64,000 nt of DNA from RYN-230 sp963834705. GTDB lineage: Bacteria > Actinomycetota > Actinomycetes > Streptosporangiales > Streptosporangiaceae. The notes beneath the pieces are model-generated. The model saw nothing but the letters and a program-made list of their open reading frames with translations. It was not told the DNA's origin and did not search any database. Each line of letters opens with the position of its first letter. Positions within the stretch are counted from its first letter, which is position 1. The position numbers and the translations under genes were made by a program. Below, piece after piece: positions 41,020-50,087 of the stretch. The stretch lies in the NCBI GenBank assembly GCA_963834705.1, contig CAWICV010000006.1:124001-188000 (forward strand), in the 5' to 3' direction.

Positions 41020-41931
41020 TCACCTCCCGGCCGCATAAGCCGTCAGCACTTCCCGTACCAGCCGGCCGCGGCGCGGCTTCGGTGTCACGCGCAGGACGTC
41101 GTACCCGGCGCCGGCGATGGCCGCAAGCGCGGCCCGGCCACCGGCCACGTAACCGGCCACGGCAACCCGGGCTGCGCCCCGCAAATTCCCGATCAGCGGC
41201 GCGCCCTGGTCGAGCAGTTCCCGCGCCCGCCGGACCTGGAACGCCATCAGCTCCCGGACCTGCGGCGATGCGGTGGGGGCGGCCAGGCCGGCTTCGCCGA
41301 CCCCGAACCGGGCCAGGTCCTCGGCGGGCAGGTAGATCCGGCCGGCCTGGTAATCCTCGGCCACGTCCTGCCAGTGCTCGGCCAGCTGGAGCGCGGTGCA
41401 CACCCGGTCGGACAGCACCAGCCGGTCCGGGCTGACCGCGCCGAACACGTACAGCACGATCCGCCCCACCGGGTTGGCGGACAGCTCGCAGTAGCGGACC
41501 AGGTCGCCGAACGTGGCGTACCGGCTGACGATCTGGTCCTGCCGGTTGGCCTGAATCAGGTCCAGGAACGGCTGCTGCGGGACCCCGCACTCGGCCACCA
41601 CCGGGGCCAGCGCACGGACCACGCCGAGCTGGGGCGGCTGGCCAGGATCGGTGCCCTGGAAGCGGTAAAGCCGACCGAGGTCGGCTTCCAGGTCGTCGAG
41701 GAGGCGGGCCCGCTGGCCCGGTGGCGCCTCGTCGCCCATGTCGTCCACCGCCCGCGCGTAGCCGTAGACCGCTTGCAGGTGCCGCCGGTAGCGGGCAGGC
41801 AGCAGCCGCAGGGCAACCGGGAAGTTCTCCCCGGATGCCTTGTCACCGGCAGCGGCACCGATCTGCTCTGCCGTCGTCTGGACGGTGGCCGGGCCGCGCG
41901 GCTCTCCCAATCCTGCTACCCCCTGGCTCAC
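41020..41931 (-). CDS. hpnC: Hydroxysqualene synthase HpnC
   Basis: 303 aa from GTG 41931, with GGAGAT upstream; ATG at 41967 would add 12 residues. Converts presqualene diphosphate to hydroxysqualene. GENFPVALRLLPARYRRHLQAVYGYARAVDDMGDE contains the first Asp-rich motif, and LAEHWQDVAEDYQAGRIYLP the second; CELSANPVGRIVLYVFG is diagnostic. It is the first gene of the operon, four bases before hpnD. Upstream lies 1.2 kb without genes that must hold the operon promoter. Confidence 0.93.
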   Translation of the reverse strand: MSQGVAGLGEPRGPATVQTTAEQIGAAAGDKASGENFPVALRLLPARYRRHLQAVYGYARAVDDMGDEAPPGQRARLLDDLEADLGRLYRFQGTDPGQPPQLGVVRALAPVVAECGVPQQPFLDLIQANRQDQIVSRYATFGDLVRYCELSANPVGRIVLYVFGAVSPDRLVLSDRVCTALQLAEHWQDVAEDYQAGRIYLPAEDLARFGVGEAGLAAPTASPQVRELMAFQVRRARELLDQGAPLIGNLRGAARVAVAGYVAGGRAALAAIAGAGYDVLRVTPKPRRGRLVREVLTAYAAGR

Positions 41932-42785
41932 AGTAGCTATCTCCGCACACTTGCCATACAAATGCAAACAATGACATGAGCGTCACCTGACACCGGTGTC
42001 GCAGATCAGCGGAGCACCGCGGCCTGGTCCCGCACAAGACACGCCAGAACAGCGTCTTCTCATTATGCCTCAGCCGGGGCACGACGCTCACTATCGGGTC
42101 GGCCTGCTTCCTCATAGCACATTGCTCCAGCCATTAGCAACGTGCCGCGACGCGGTTACAAGAGAGTTATGTTCCGCAGCCCGCCCAGATGACGTCGTCC
42201 CAGCTCAGGATGATGGATTGCGCTATTGCCGGGGTGGTCTGATATGTTTCAGGCGGGTTACGAACTGGATTCAATCGTCGATATACGGATGCTATCCGCG
42301 TGTGGCTTCCCAGTGCATGGGCACGGTTACTGAACGCAATGCCGAGCCGCTGCCGACGCCCAGCGCGGAGCACCGGCGTTGTACCCACTGGTCACATGCC
42401 CGGAGCATGCATTAGCTGACGCTAATGTCATATTCAGCGCGTCACCCGGAGTCCGGCTCGACCCGATGTTTCGCAGACCGCAACTATGCCAGAACAACCC
42501 CCACCCCGCCAGTCCCAGCTACCCGCCTCCCAACTCCCGCGCCCCCACACCGGCCGCCGTCCACCCACGCCACCACCCCGCCGCGCCGGCTGGCTGAGGC
42601 GACTGAGGCGGCTGGCTGAGGCGGCAACTGGCACCTGGTACGGCCGGCGCAGCAACCCGACGCCTACCTCCGCCCGGCCGGTCGTCGCCAGCCACGCGAT
42701 CGGGGGTAGGGACGTGAACTAGGCGGAGGCTGGGACGGGTGCGGTCGTGGGTGAGGTGGTTACACTGCGCCCCCAGCTAAAAGAG

Positions 42786-42805
42786 CGGTGACCTTTCGGT
42801 CACCG
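42786..42805. promoter_or_regulatory. Hairpin CGGTGACC-TTTC-GGTCACCG
   Basis: Perfect 8-bp stem with a 4-nt loop in the gene-free region; no U tract follows. It could be an operator or an RNA hairpin of a leader or small RNA. Confidence 0.4.
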
Positions 42806-42835
42806 ATAACACATTTCGCGGCATGCGCCCTCGCG

Positions 42836-42851
42836 GTTACTGCTCCGTAAC
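42836..42851. promoter_or_regulatory. Dyad GTTAC-n6-GTAAC
   Basis: Inverted GTTAC half-sites with a 6-nt spacer about 300 bp upstream of cvnA. The spacing is typical of a dimeric regulator site; the regulator is unknown. Confidence 0.35.
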
Positions 42852-43152
42852 ATGTGCGCGGGCGGGCTGGGCTGAGGAAACCCAGTGCCGCTAGGGCCTA
42901 CTAGCTGGTCAACTGGGTGGACCTAGCGGGCGGCGGGCGCCCGGCCAGCGGCTGCCGGCCGGGCAGGCGCACCCCAAGGGGTCAGGAAATTTCCCTATAA
43001 ACGTTGCAAAACACATATAACACGCCCCTAATTAGTGCATTTTGCCTGTCCGTGACGTAGGCCACTGCTACGCTGCGTTGCTCCGGGGGGGCATCCGAAG
43101 CTCCTTCGTAGCTGAGCGAACACTTTCCGTACTAGCTGCTGAGGCCTGCGCC

Positions 43153-45927
43153 ATGTGGTTGCGTCTCCGGTCCATTCGCCAGAAGATCCTGCTGCTTGTT
43201 CTCGTGCCAGTGCTGTCCCTGATCGGGCTGTATATCTTCGCGCTGGGCCTGACGGCCAGGAATGCCATCAACCTGTCCCGGACCAACACGCTGAAGAACG
43301 CCACCGCGCTGCCGGCCGGGAACTTCATCACCGCCCTGGAGGCGGAACGGGTCCTGGCGCTGATCTATCTGTCCCGGCCCACCGGGGCCAACCTGGCCGC
43401 GCTGGAGAACGCCGAGGGCAAGACCGCCGCCACCGTGACGGCCATGCGTCTCGCGCTCACCTCCAGCGGCACCACCGGCAACGCCTCCCCCGGGGAGAAG
43501 CAGGCTATCGCGGTGCTGCTCGGCGACGCGGCCCGGCTGCCCTCACTGCACAGCCAGATCCGGGCCCAGATCATCACCCGCAGCCAGGCGTTCGCCGATT
43601 ACAACGGCCTGGTCGCGGACGACTTCTCGCTGCTGCAGCAGGTCGTTCTGCAGGAAACCAACGAGAAGGTGGGCACTCAGTCGCTCGCCATTCTGCGGGT
43701 CGGCCGGTCCGAGGAACTGCTCGGCCAGGAAGAGGCCCTCGTCCTGGCCGACCTGGCCGCCGGGAAATGGCCGACCGCCGACCGGGAACAGTTCGCCGAG
43801 CTGGCCGGCGCCCGCCGGTTCAGCTACAGCCAGAACCTGATCGACCTGAACGCGCCCTCCCGCGCGCTGTTCACCCGGTACGTCAGCGCGCAGGCGCTGG
43901 CCGCGCTGGCCGCGCAGGAAAACGCGCTGATCACCGACCCGGCCACCAGCCGGCCGCCGGCGGTCAGCCCGACCTCCTGGGAGCAGACGACCGGCGCGGT
44001 CACCGCGGGCCTGACCAAGGCCACCGGCCAGACCGGGAACTTGATCACCACGGAGGCGCAGCACGACGCGCGGGCCACCTACCTGACCCTGGGGCTGGCC
44101 GGCGGCATCGGCCTGGCCGCCGTCATCCTGTCCATCCTCGTGTCGTTCTGGATAGGCCGCGGCCTGGTCCGCGAACTGGCCGCGCTGCGCGACTCGGCAC
44201 GGGAACTGGCCACCAAGCGGCTGCCCGACGTGGTGCGCCGGCTGGCCGCCGGGCAGCACGTGGACGTGCCCACCGACGCCCCGGACCTGCCGTCCAGCTC
44301 GGTCGAGATCGGCCAGGTCCAGGAGGCCTTCTCCGCCGTACAGCGGACCGCGGTGGAAGCGGCCGTCGGGCAGGCCCGGCTGCGCCAGGGCATTAGCGAC
44401 ATCTTCCGCAACCTGGCCCGGCGCAGCCAGTCGCTGCTGCACCGCCAGCTCACCCTGCTGGACGGGATGGAGCGCCGGGCCAGCAACCCGGACGAGCTGG
44501 AGGACCTGTTCCGCATCGACCACCTGACCACCAGGATGCGGCGGCACGCGGAGAGCCTGATCATCCTGTCCGGGGACGCCCCGGCCCGGGGCTGGCGCCG
44601 CCCGGTGCCGTTCGTCAACGTGCTCCGCGCCGCCGTCGCCGAGGTGGAGGACTACACCCGGATCAAAGTCAACGCCGACACCGGTGCCGCGCTCAGCGGG
44701 CCAGCCGTCGCGGACGTCATCCACATGATCGCGGAACTGGCCGAGAACGCGGTCACGTTCTCGCCGCCGAATACGCCGGTGCAGGTCACCGGCGACGTGG
44801 TCGGCCGCGGCTTCGCGGTCGAGATCGAGGACCGCGGCCTGGGGCTGAGCGACGAGCGGCGAGCCGAGCTCAACGAGCTGCTGAACAACCCGCCCGCGTT
44901 CGACCTGTCCGGCAGCGACCAGCTCGGCCTGTTCGTGGCCAGCCAGCTGGCCAGGAAGCACGACATCAAGATCTCGCTGCGCTCCTCGCCGTACGGCGGC
45001 ACCACCGCGATCGTGCTCATCCCGCAGAGCCTGGTGGTGCCCGAAGAGAACTACCGCCAGCTGGGCGGCGAGACGCCCAGCGGCGATCGGCCCGCACAGC
45101 TCACCGGCCGGCACGCGGCCCGGGAGGACGCGGGCAGCTTCACCGAATGGCCGGAGACACCGGCCGCCGCGGCCGCGGCTGGCGAATCGGCCCGGCAGTG
45201 GGCCGAAGACACCGGCGCGGACGTGTGGACGGCCGCGAGCCACACGCCGCCGAACGGGTTCCCGCCCGGGAGCGGCGGCGAGCCCTGGGCGCCCGCGGAA
45301 CGGGTGCCGGCCGAGACCCGGCATCTGGAGGAGGCGCTGTACGCCGAGACCCGGTACCGGGAGTCGCTGCGCGCCGAGGAGCCGACGCTGACCGGTCTTG
45401 GCAACGGCGTGGCCGCGCACGACGACGCTAACGGCGAAGCCGACGTGGACGAGCTCAGCTCGCTGCCGCGCCGGGTCCGCCAGGCCAGCCTGGCCCCGCA
45501 GTTGCGGGAGACGGGGTACGCCGCGATGCCCGGGTCGGACAGCAGCCCCGACCCGGACACCGAGGACATCCAGGAACGGTCCCCGGACGAGGCACGCAGC
45601 ACGATCACCGCGATCCAGCAAGGCTGGGAGCGCGGCCGGTCGCTGTTCGACGCGTCGGGCAAGAGCTCGGACACGCTGGGCGGCACCGGGCCGCTGGCCG
45701 CGCTGGCCGAGCCAGCCCCAGCCGAGCCAGCTCGGGCCGAACCAGCCACGGCCGAACCAGCCACGGCCGAACCAGCCACGGCCGAGTCGGAGGATGCGGC
45801 CCCGGCCGCCGGCCACGGCAGCAACGGCAGCGGCAGCGGCAGCGGCAGCGAGCATGGTCCCGGCGATGTGGCGCCGGCCGACACCGAACACACAGATGAG
45901 GACGGTGCCGGGCCCGGTGCTGGGTGA
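43153..45927 (+). CDS. cvnA: Conservon sensor kinase-like protein CvnA
   Basis: 924 aa. Start ATG 43153 (MWLRLRSIRQKILLLVLVP) gives a first helix directly; upstream frame is not family-like. Order: helix 1, extracytoplasmic NIT-type nitrate/nitrite-sensor domain about 45-305, helix 2 about 315-335, HAMP linker, helical dimer region without an obvious phospho-His. Then comes a HATPase with N-box ELAENAVTFSPPNTP and G-box DRGLGLSD, and GLFVASQLARKHDI. The last 300 residues are disordered with AEPAT repeats. CvnA proteins sit with CvnB-D at the membrane in a G-protein-like complex. The next gene follows by ATGA-type overlap or a 47-bp gap, depending on start. Confidence 0.9.
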   Translation: MWLRLRSIRQKILLLVLVPVLSLIGLYIFALGLTARNAINLSRTNTLKNATALPAGNFITALEAERVLALIYLSRPTGANLAALENAEGKTAATVTAMRLALTSSGTTGNASPGEKQAIAVLLGDAARLPSLHSQIRAQIITRSQAFADYNGLVADDFSLLQQVVLQETNEKVGTQSLAILRVGRSEELLGQEEALVLADLAAGKWPTADREQFAELAGARRFSYSQNLIDLNAPSRALFTRYVSAQALAALAAQENALITDPATSRPPAVSPTSWEQTTGAVTAGLTKATGQTGNLITTEAQHDARATYLTLGLAGGIGLAAVILSILVSFWIGRGLVRELAALRDSARELATKRLPDVVRRLAAGQHVDVPTDAPDLPSSSVEIGQVQEAFSAVQRTAVEAAVGQARLRQGISDIFRNLARRSQSLLHRQLTLLDGMERRASNPDELEDLFRIDHLTTRMRRHAESLIILSGDAPARGWRRPVPFVNVLRAAVAEVEDYTRIKVNADTGAALSGPAVADVIHMIAELAENAVTFSPPNTPVQVTGDVVGRGFAVEIEDRGLGLSDERRAELNELLNNPPAFDLSGSDQLGLFVASQLARKHDIKISLRSSPYGGTTAIVLIPQSLVVPEENYRQLGGETPSGDRPAQLTGRHAAREDAGSFTEWPETPAAAAAAGESARQWAEDTGADVWTAASHTPPNGFPPGSGGEPWAPAERVPAETRHLEEALYAETRYRESLRAEEPTLTGLGNGVAAHDDANGEADVDELSSLPRRVRQASLAPQLRETGYAAMPGSDSSPDPDTEDIQERSPDEARSTITAIQQGWERGRSLFDASGKSSDTLGGTGPLAALAEPAPAEPARAEPATAEPATAEPATAESEDAAPAAGHGSNGSGSGSGSEHGPGDVAPADTEHTDEDGAGPGAG
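45736..45780. repeat. 15-bp minisatellite x3 in cvnA 3' region
   Basis: Three exact copies of GCCGAACCAGCCACG, preceded by two diverged copies. It encodes AEPAT repeats in the disordered tail. Confidence 0.9.
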
Positions 45928-45974
45928 GAACGGGCCACACCACGACCGATGAGCGCGACAGGCAGGAGAAGGCC

Positions 45975-46391
45975 GTGACCACGAGTTCCGCGAATGACCT
46001 GGACTGGCTGCTGGACGACCTGGTGGTCCGGGTACCGGACGTGGACAAGGCGGTGATCCTGTCCCGGGATGGCCTGGCCATCGCGGCATCGAGCGCGCTG
46101 ACCCGGGAAGACTCGGAGCACCTGGCCGCGGTGGCCTCCGGGTTCCAGAGCCTGGCCCGCGGCGCGGGGCGGCATTTCGGCGGCGGGCACGTCCGGCAGA
46201 CGATCGTGGAGATGGACACCGCGTTCCTGTTCGTGACCTCGGCCGGCGAGGGCAGCTGCCTGGCTGTGCTGAGCCCGGCCAGCGCGGACGCGGGCCTGGT
46301 CGCGTACGAGATGGCCGTCCTGGTGAAACGGGTGGGCCAGCACCTGTCGGTGAACCCCCGGCCGACACTGGCCGGGGAGGGCACGGACTGA
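45975..46391 (+). CDS. cvnB: Roadblock/LC7 domain protein CvnB
   Basis: 138 aa from GTG 45975 with AGGAGAAGG upstream. A single roadblock/LC7 fold (LDWLLDDLVVRVPDVDKAVILSRDGLAIAAS, TAFLFVTSAGEGSCLAVLS). Such proteins act as regulators or scaffolds for small GTPases, here CvnD. It lies between cvnA and cvnC, with six bases to the latter. Confidence 0.93.
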   Translation: MTTSSANDLDWLLDDLVVRVPDVDKAVILSRDGLAIAASSALTREDSEHLAAVASGFQSLARGAGRHFGGGHVRQTIVEMDTAFLFVTSAGEGSCLAVLSPASADAGLVAYEMAVLVKRVGQHLSVNPRPTLAGEGTD

Positions 46392-46397
46392 TCCAGC

Positions 46398-46772
46398 ATG
46401 CCGTCGCCTGATGATCACTGGCTGGACGAGGAGGCCGGCCCGGTAGTCCGGCCGTATGCGCTCACCCGTGGCCGGACCCGGCCGACGGGGGAGGCCCTCG
46501 ACCTGATCGCGATCATCACGGCGGTTCGCGGTGTCCGGCCGGACCCGTCCAGCCTGGGCCCGGAGCACCGCTCGGTACTGCGGATGTGCCGGCTGCCGAT
46601 CTCGGTGGCGGACATCGCATCCGAACTCGACCTGCCGCTGGGCGTGGTCCGGATCCTGCTCGGTGACCTGAGCGAGCTGGCGCTCATCTCGATCCATCAC
46701 CCCATCCCGCCCGCGCGGCTGCCGGACGCGGACATCCTCAAGGAGGTAGTCGATGGCCTACGCCGGCTCTGA
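46398..46772 (+). CDS. cvnC: DUF742 protein CvnC
   Basis: 124 aa. DUF742 features: VVRPYALTRGRTRPTGEALDLIAII, EHRSVLRMCRLPISVADIASELDLPLGVVRILLGDL, a winged-helix-like middle, and the short end PDADILKEVVDGLRRL. The family is found almost only in conservons and has no known catalytic role. It overlaps cvnD by 20 bp. Confidence 0.93.
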   Translation: MPSPDDHWLDEEAGPVVRPYALTRGRTRPTGEALDLIAIITAVRGVRPDPSSLGPEHRSVLRMCRLPISVADIASELDLPLGVVRILLGDLSELALISIHHPIPPARLPDADILKEVVDGLRRL

Positions 46773-47382
46773 CCGGGCCGGTGGCACCGGGCGCATGCCA
46801 GTCACCATCAAGATCCTCATTGCCGGTGGCTTCGGGGTGGGCAAGACCACTCTCGTCGGGTCACTGACCGAGATCAGGCCGCTGCGCACCGAGGAGCCGC
46901 TGAGCGAGCCGGGCGCCGGGGTGGATCGCCTCGACGGCGTGGAGCGCAAGACCACGACCACGGTGGCAATGGACTTCGGCCGCATCACGATCCGGGAGAA
47001 CCTGGTCATCTACCTGTTCGGCACGCCGGGCCAGGAACGGTTCTGGTTCATGTGGGACGAGCTGTCCCGCGGCGCGCTGGGTGCGATCGTGCTGGCCGAC
47101 ACCAGGCGGCTGGCTGAGTGCTTCCCCTCGGTGGACTACTTCGAGCAGCGCGGCATCCCATTCGTGGTCGGGGTGAACTGCTTCGACGGCGCCCGGCGCT
47201 ACCGGGGCGAGTCGGTGCGGTCCGCGCTCGACCTGGACCCCCGGATCCCGGTGGTGATGTGTGACGCGCGGCAGCGCGCGTCCTGCCGGGACGCGCTGAT
47301 CGCGCTGGTCGAGCACGCGCTGCAGGTGCTGCGCAGCCGCACGGACCGGGCCAATGACGGAGATCCGGCGCTGACCTCCTAG
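46753..47382 (+). CDS. cvnD: Ras-like GTPase CvnD
   Basis: 209 aa small GTP-binding protein. P-loop GGFGVGKTT (about 26-34), a switch region around TTTTVAMDFG, G3-like LFGTPGQERFW, and the base-recognition region VGVNCFDG, where Asn-x-x-Asp takes the NKxD role. It is the output module of the conservon. ATG 46753 overlaps cvnC by 20 bp; an internal ATG at 46795 (MPVTIKI) is possible. No P450 gene follows, unlike several Streptomyces conservons. Confidence 0.93.
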   Translation: MAYAGSDRAGGTGRMPVTIKILIAGGFGVGKTTLVGSLTEIRPLRTEEPLSEPGAGVDRLDGVERKTTTTVAMDFGRITIRENLVIYLFGTPGQERFWFMWDELSRGALGAIVLADTRRLAECFPSVDYFEQRGIPFVVGVNCFDGARRYRGESVRSALDLDPRIPVVMCDARQRASCRDALIALVEHALQVLRSRTDRANDGDPALTS

Positions 47383-47390
47383 CAGTTCGC

Positions 47391-47611
47391 GGGGCCAGGG
47401 CGGCGGCTGGCCGCCGCTTCGGCGCGAGAGCGCCGAGCGGGACGGTTGAACGTCCTCAGCCGGTCCCCGGCCGCCGGCCTGGCCGGAGGGCGATCGGGGG
47501 GCCAGGCGGCGGCTGGCCGCCGCTTCGGCGCGAGAGCGCCGAGCGGGACGGTTGAACGTCCTCAGCCGGTCCCCGGCGGGCTCCGCGGCCTCGGCCGGAG
47601 GGCGATCGGGG
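47391..47611. repeat. Tandem duplication with 70-nt exact core, three hairpins per unit
   Basis: The 70-nt core at 47401-47470 is repeated exactly at 47507-47576, a period of 106 nt; flanking GGCCGGAGGGCGATCGGGGG is also repeated. Each core folds into three hairpins: CGGCGGC/GCCGCCG, TCGGCGC-GAGA-GCGCCGA and GGACG/CGTCC. It fills the gap between cvnD and the convergent phosphatase gene, so it may be a mobile intergenic repeat or a double structured RNA. Confidence 0.85.
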
Positions 47612-47635
47612 GCCCGGGGGGTCGTCCCCCCGGGC
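47612..47635. terminator. Perfect 10-bp hairpin between convergent genes
   Basis: GCCCGGGGGG, loop TCGT, CCCCCCGGGC. It touches the stop codon of the phosphatase gene at 47635-47637 and closes the repeat region. It probably terminates transcripts from both sides. The same hairpin sequence recurs inside malQ. Confidence 0.7.
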
Positions 47636-48738
47636 TAACACCGCCAGATCATCACCAGGGCGCAGTCGTCGGTGCCGGCCCCGCCGCCGGCCTTGACCAC
47701 CCGGACCAGTTCGGCCGCCGCGTCCTGGAAGCTGGACGCGGCCAGCCGGGTGGCCTCGCCGAGCAGCCGGTCGGTGCCCGCGTCGATATCCCGGCCCGGT
47801 GCCTCCACCAGGCCATCGGTGTACAGCATCAGCGCGTCCCCGGGCCGCAGCGAGCCATGGGCCGGCACGCAGCGCAGGTCGGACACGACGCCGAGCACGA
47901 TGCCGCGGGCCTGGGTCACCTTCCAGGTCCCGCTGCCCGCGTCGAACTGGGCGGGTGGCGGGTGGCCGGCCGAGGTCAGCACGTAGTCACCGGTGGTCAG
48001 GTCCAGGGCCAGGTGCACGGCGGTGACGAAGCCCTCGGTGACCGGGCCGCGGCGCAGGTAGGCGTTGCAGGCGGTGAGGAACTCGCCCTGCGGCACCGAG
48101 CCGAGCAACCCGCCGAACGCCCCGGACAGGAGCAGCGCGCGGGTGCCCGCGTCCACGCCCTTGCCCGACACGTCGACCAGCGCCACCTCCAGCGTCTTCC
48201 CGTCGCACGCGGAGACCAGGAAGTCGCCGCCGAACGACACGCCGCCGGCCGGCCGGAGCACGGCGGCGGACCGCCAGCCGGTGGGTAGCGCCGGCATCCG
48301 GCCCTGGGCGCGGAGCCGGTCGCGCAGCTCGATCAGCATCCGGTCGCCCCGCAGCCCCTGCACGCCGAGCTTCCACCGGGTCCGGGCCAGCGCGTCGGCG
48401 AACACCCCGGTGATCACCACGGTGGCGATGATCCCGGCCCCGGCCCGGTGGTACAGCGCGTCGTACACGAGCATGAGCGCGACCACGCCGAACAGGATGC
48501 GCAGCGCCCGCGGCCAGAGCAGCAGGCCGCCGGCCAGCACCGGCAGGATCAGCATCCCGGGCGAGAACCACCACTCGGACAGGTGCGCGGTGGCCACCCC
48601 GATGCCCACCGTGGCCACGGTCAGCACGGCGGCCATCCGGCGGTTCCGGGTGATGAACTGGCGCCGGAGCTGGCCACCTGCCCATGCTGCCGCCGTACGC
48701 GCCAGGCGTACGGGACGGGCCAGCAAGCGGGAAACCAT
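47635..48738 (-). CDS. Membrane-bound SpoIIE/PP2C phosphatase
   Basis: 367 aa. Three membrane helices in the first 110 residues (MAAVLTVATVGIGVATAHL, MLILPVLAGGLLLW, ILFGVVALMLVYDALY), then a SpoIIE-type Ser/Thr phosphatase: RPAGGVSFGGDFL, VDVSGKGVDAGTRALLLSGAF, TSAGHPPPAQF, LMLYTDGLVEAPG, and TDDCALVMI at the end. It probably reactivates an anti-anti-sigma factor, but no partner gene is near. It diverges from the Eis-like gene with an 88-bp gap. Confidence 0.9.
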   Translation of the reverse strand: MVSRLLARPVRLARTAAAWAGGQLRRQFITRNRRMAAVLTVATVGIGVATAHLSEWWFSPGMLILPVLAGGLLLWPRALRILFGVVALMLVYDALYHRAGAGIIATVVITGVFADALARTRWKLGVQGLRGDRMLIELRDRLRAQGRMPALPTGWRSAAVLRPAGGVSFGGDFLVSACDGKTLEVALVDVSGKGVDAGTRALLLSGAFGGLLGSVPQGEFLTACNAYLRRGPVTEGFVTAVHLALDLTTGDYVLTSAGHPPPAQFDAGSGTWKVTQARGIVLGVVSDLRCVPAHGSLRPGDALMLYTDGLVEAPGRDIDAGTDRLLGEATRLAASSFQDAAAELVRVVKAGGGAGTDDCALVMIWRC

Positions 48739-48826
48739 GATGGCGGCACTGTATCCGCCGCTGCGCCGCCAGGCACGGCTGAAACTAATTCGCGCTGGCC
48801 GGGCCGGTCGCGGTAGGAATGCACAT

Positions 48827-50074
48827 ATGGCAGAGCGCTACCCCATCCGGCCTATCACGGTAGACGAGTTCGACGCCTTCCATCACGTGACCGAGCAGGC
48901 CTTTCACGAGGGCCCGCCGTCCGAGCGGGCCCGCACCGGGATGCTCCGGCGGCACGAGCTGGACCGCACCCTGGCCGCGTTCGATGGACCCACCCCGGTC
49001 AGCAGCGCGGGCATCCACAGCTTCCAGATGTGTGTGCCGGGCGCGCTGGCCGCGGTGGGCGGGGTGACGTTCATCGCGGTGCACCCCGCGTACCGCCGCC
49101 GCGGCATCCTGACCGGCATGATGCGCCGCCAGCTCGACGACATGCACGAGCGGGGCGAGACGCTGGCCGCGCTGTGGGCGTCCGAGGCCGGGATCTACGG
49201 CCGGTTCGGCTACGGCCGGGCCTCCCGGCAGGCCAAGTTCACCATCCGGCGCGGCGAGGGCGCGCTGGTCCGCGACGCCCCGGCCGACCCGCGGCTGCGG
49301 CTCCGGGTGGCCGAGCCGGACGCGACGGCGGCCGAGCTGACCAAGGTCTACGACACGCTGCTGCCCGCCCAGCCCGGGATGTTCAGCCGGAACGAGGCCT
49401 GGTGGCGGCGGGTGCTGGCCGACCCGGAGGAGGAGCGGCACGGGGCCAGCCCGCTGCGCTGCCTGCTGGCCGAGGACGAGGCCGGCCCGCGCGGCTACGC
49501 GCTGTACAACGGGACCGGGCGCTGGGACGACGACTCGTTCCTGGCCGACGCCCGGCTCGACATCCGCGAGCTGGCCGCGACCGACCCGGCGGCCAACGCG
49601 GCGCTGTGGGCCGACCTGCTCAGCCGGGACCTGGTCACCGAGGTGATTGCCCGGCTGCGCCCGGAGGACGACCCGCTGCTGCACCTGCTGGCCGACCCGC
49701 GGCGGGCCCGCCCCGCGATAGCGGACGGGCTGTGGTTCCGGGTTTTGGACGTGCCCGGGGCACTCAGCCTGCGCCGCTACCCATGCCCGGTGGACGTGGT
49801 CATCGAGGTCATCGACGACTGGTGCCCGTGGAACCAGGGCCGGTGGCGGCTGACCGCCGGCTCCCCCGGCGGCACGGCCAGCTGCGAGCGGACCACCGAC
49901 CCGGCTGACGTCATCCTGCCGGTGACCGCGCTGGGCGCGGCCTATCTGGGCAGCACCAAGCTGGGCTCCCTGGCCGCGGCCGGCCAGGTCACCGAGCAGC
50001 GAGCCAGCACATTGAACGCCCTCAGCGCGGCAATGACCTGGGATCCCGCGCCGTGGTGCCCGGTGATCTTCTAA
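48827..50074 (+). CDS. Eis-like GNAT N-acetyltransferase
   Basis: 415 aa, the length of Eis (enhanced intracellular survival) proteins with two GNAT folds and a sterol-carrier-like end. PITVDEFDAFHHVTEQAFHE, VGGVTFIAVHPAYRRRGILTGMM (acetyl-CoA loop), ALWASEAGIYGRFGYGRAS and a terminal Phe carboxylate (PVIF) are all Eis features. Eis acetylates aminoglycosides or lysine side chains; the substrate here is open. ATG 48827 fits the family start. A small disordered protein gene follows after 13 bp. Confidence 0.92.
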   Translation: MAERYPIRPITVDEFDAFHHVTEQAFHEGPPSERARTGMLRRHELDRTLAAFDGPTPVSSAGIHSFQMCVPGALAAVGGVTFIAVHPAYRRRGILTGMMRRQLDDMHERGETLAALWASEAGIYGRFGYGRASRQAKFTIRRGEGALVRDAPADPRLRLRVAEPDATAAELTKVYDTLLPAQPGMFSRNEAWWRRVLADPEEERHGASPLRCLLAEDEAGPRGYALYNGTGRWDDDSFLADARLDIRELAATDPAANAALWADLLSRDLVTEVIARLRPEDDPLLHLLADPRRARPAIADGLWFRVLDVPGALSLRRYPCPVDVVIEVIDDWCPWNQGRWRLTAGSPGGTASCERTTDPADVILPVTALGAAYLGSTKLGSLAAAGQVTEQRASTLNALSAAMTWDPAPWCPVIF

Positions 50075-50087
50075 AAAGGAGCCCCCT

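Larger units (their letters stand above)
41932..43152. other. Long gene-free region between hpnC and cvnA
   Basis: About 1.2 kb between divergent operons. Open frames in it lack GC3 bias and family resemblance. GC is lower than average around 41930-42450, with runs such as TACAAATGCAAACAATGACA, then a repetitive GGCTGAGGCG patch near 42590-42630, two hairpins (42786-42805, 42836-42851), and an AT-rich promoter-like patch at 42980-43045. A small RNA is possible but not shown. Confidence 0.6.

Noticed and set aside
41996..42415. 139-codon open frame upstream of hpnC
   Set aside because: No GC3 bias, no ribosome site, mixed-composition product with no recognisable domain.
42434..42655. Small open frame on the minus strand in the gene-free region
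   Set aside because: Composition follows the local GGCTGAGGCG repeats; no start support.
43543..46368. 941-codon open frame antisense to cvnA
   Set aside because: It exists because stop codons are rare in GC-rich DNA; the opposite strand encodes a well-defined conservon.
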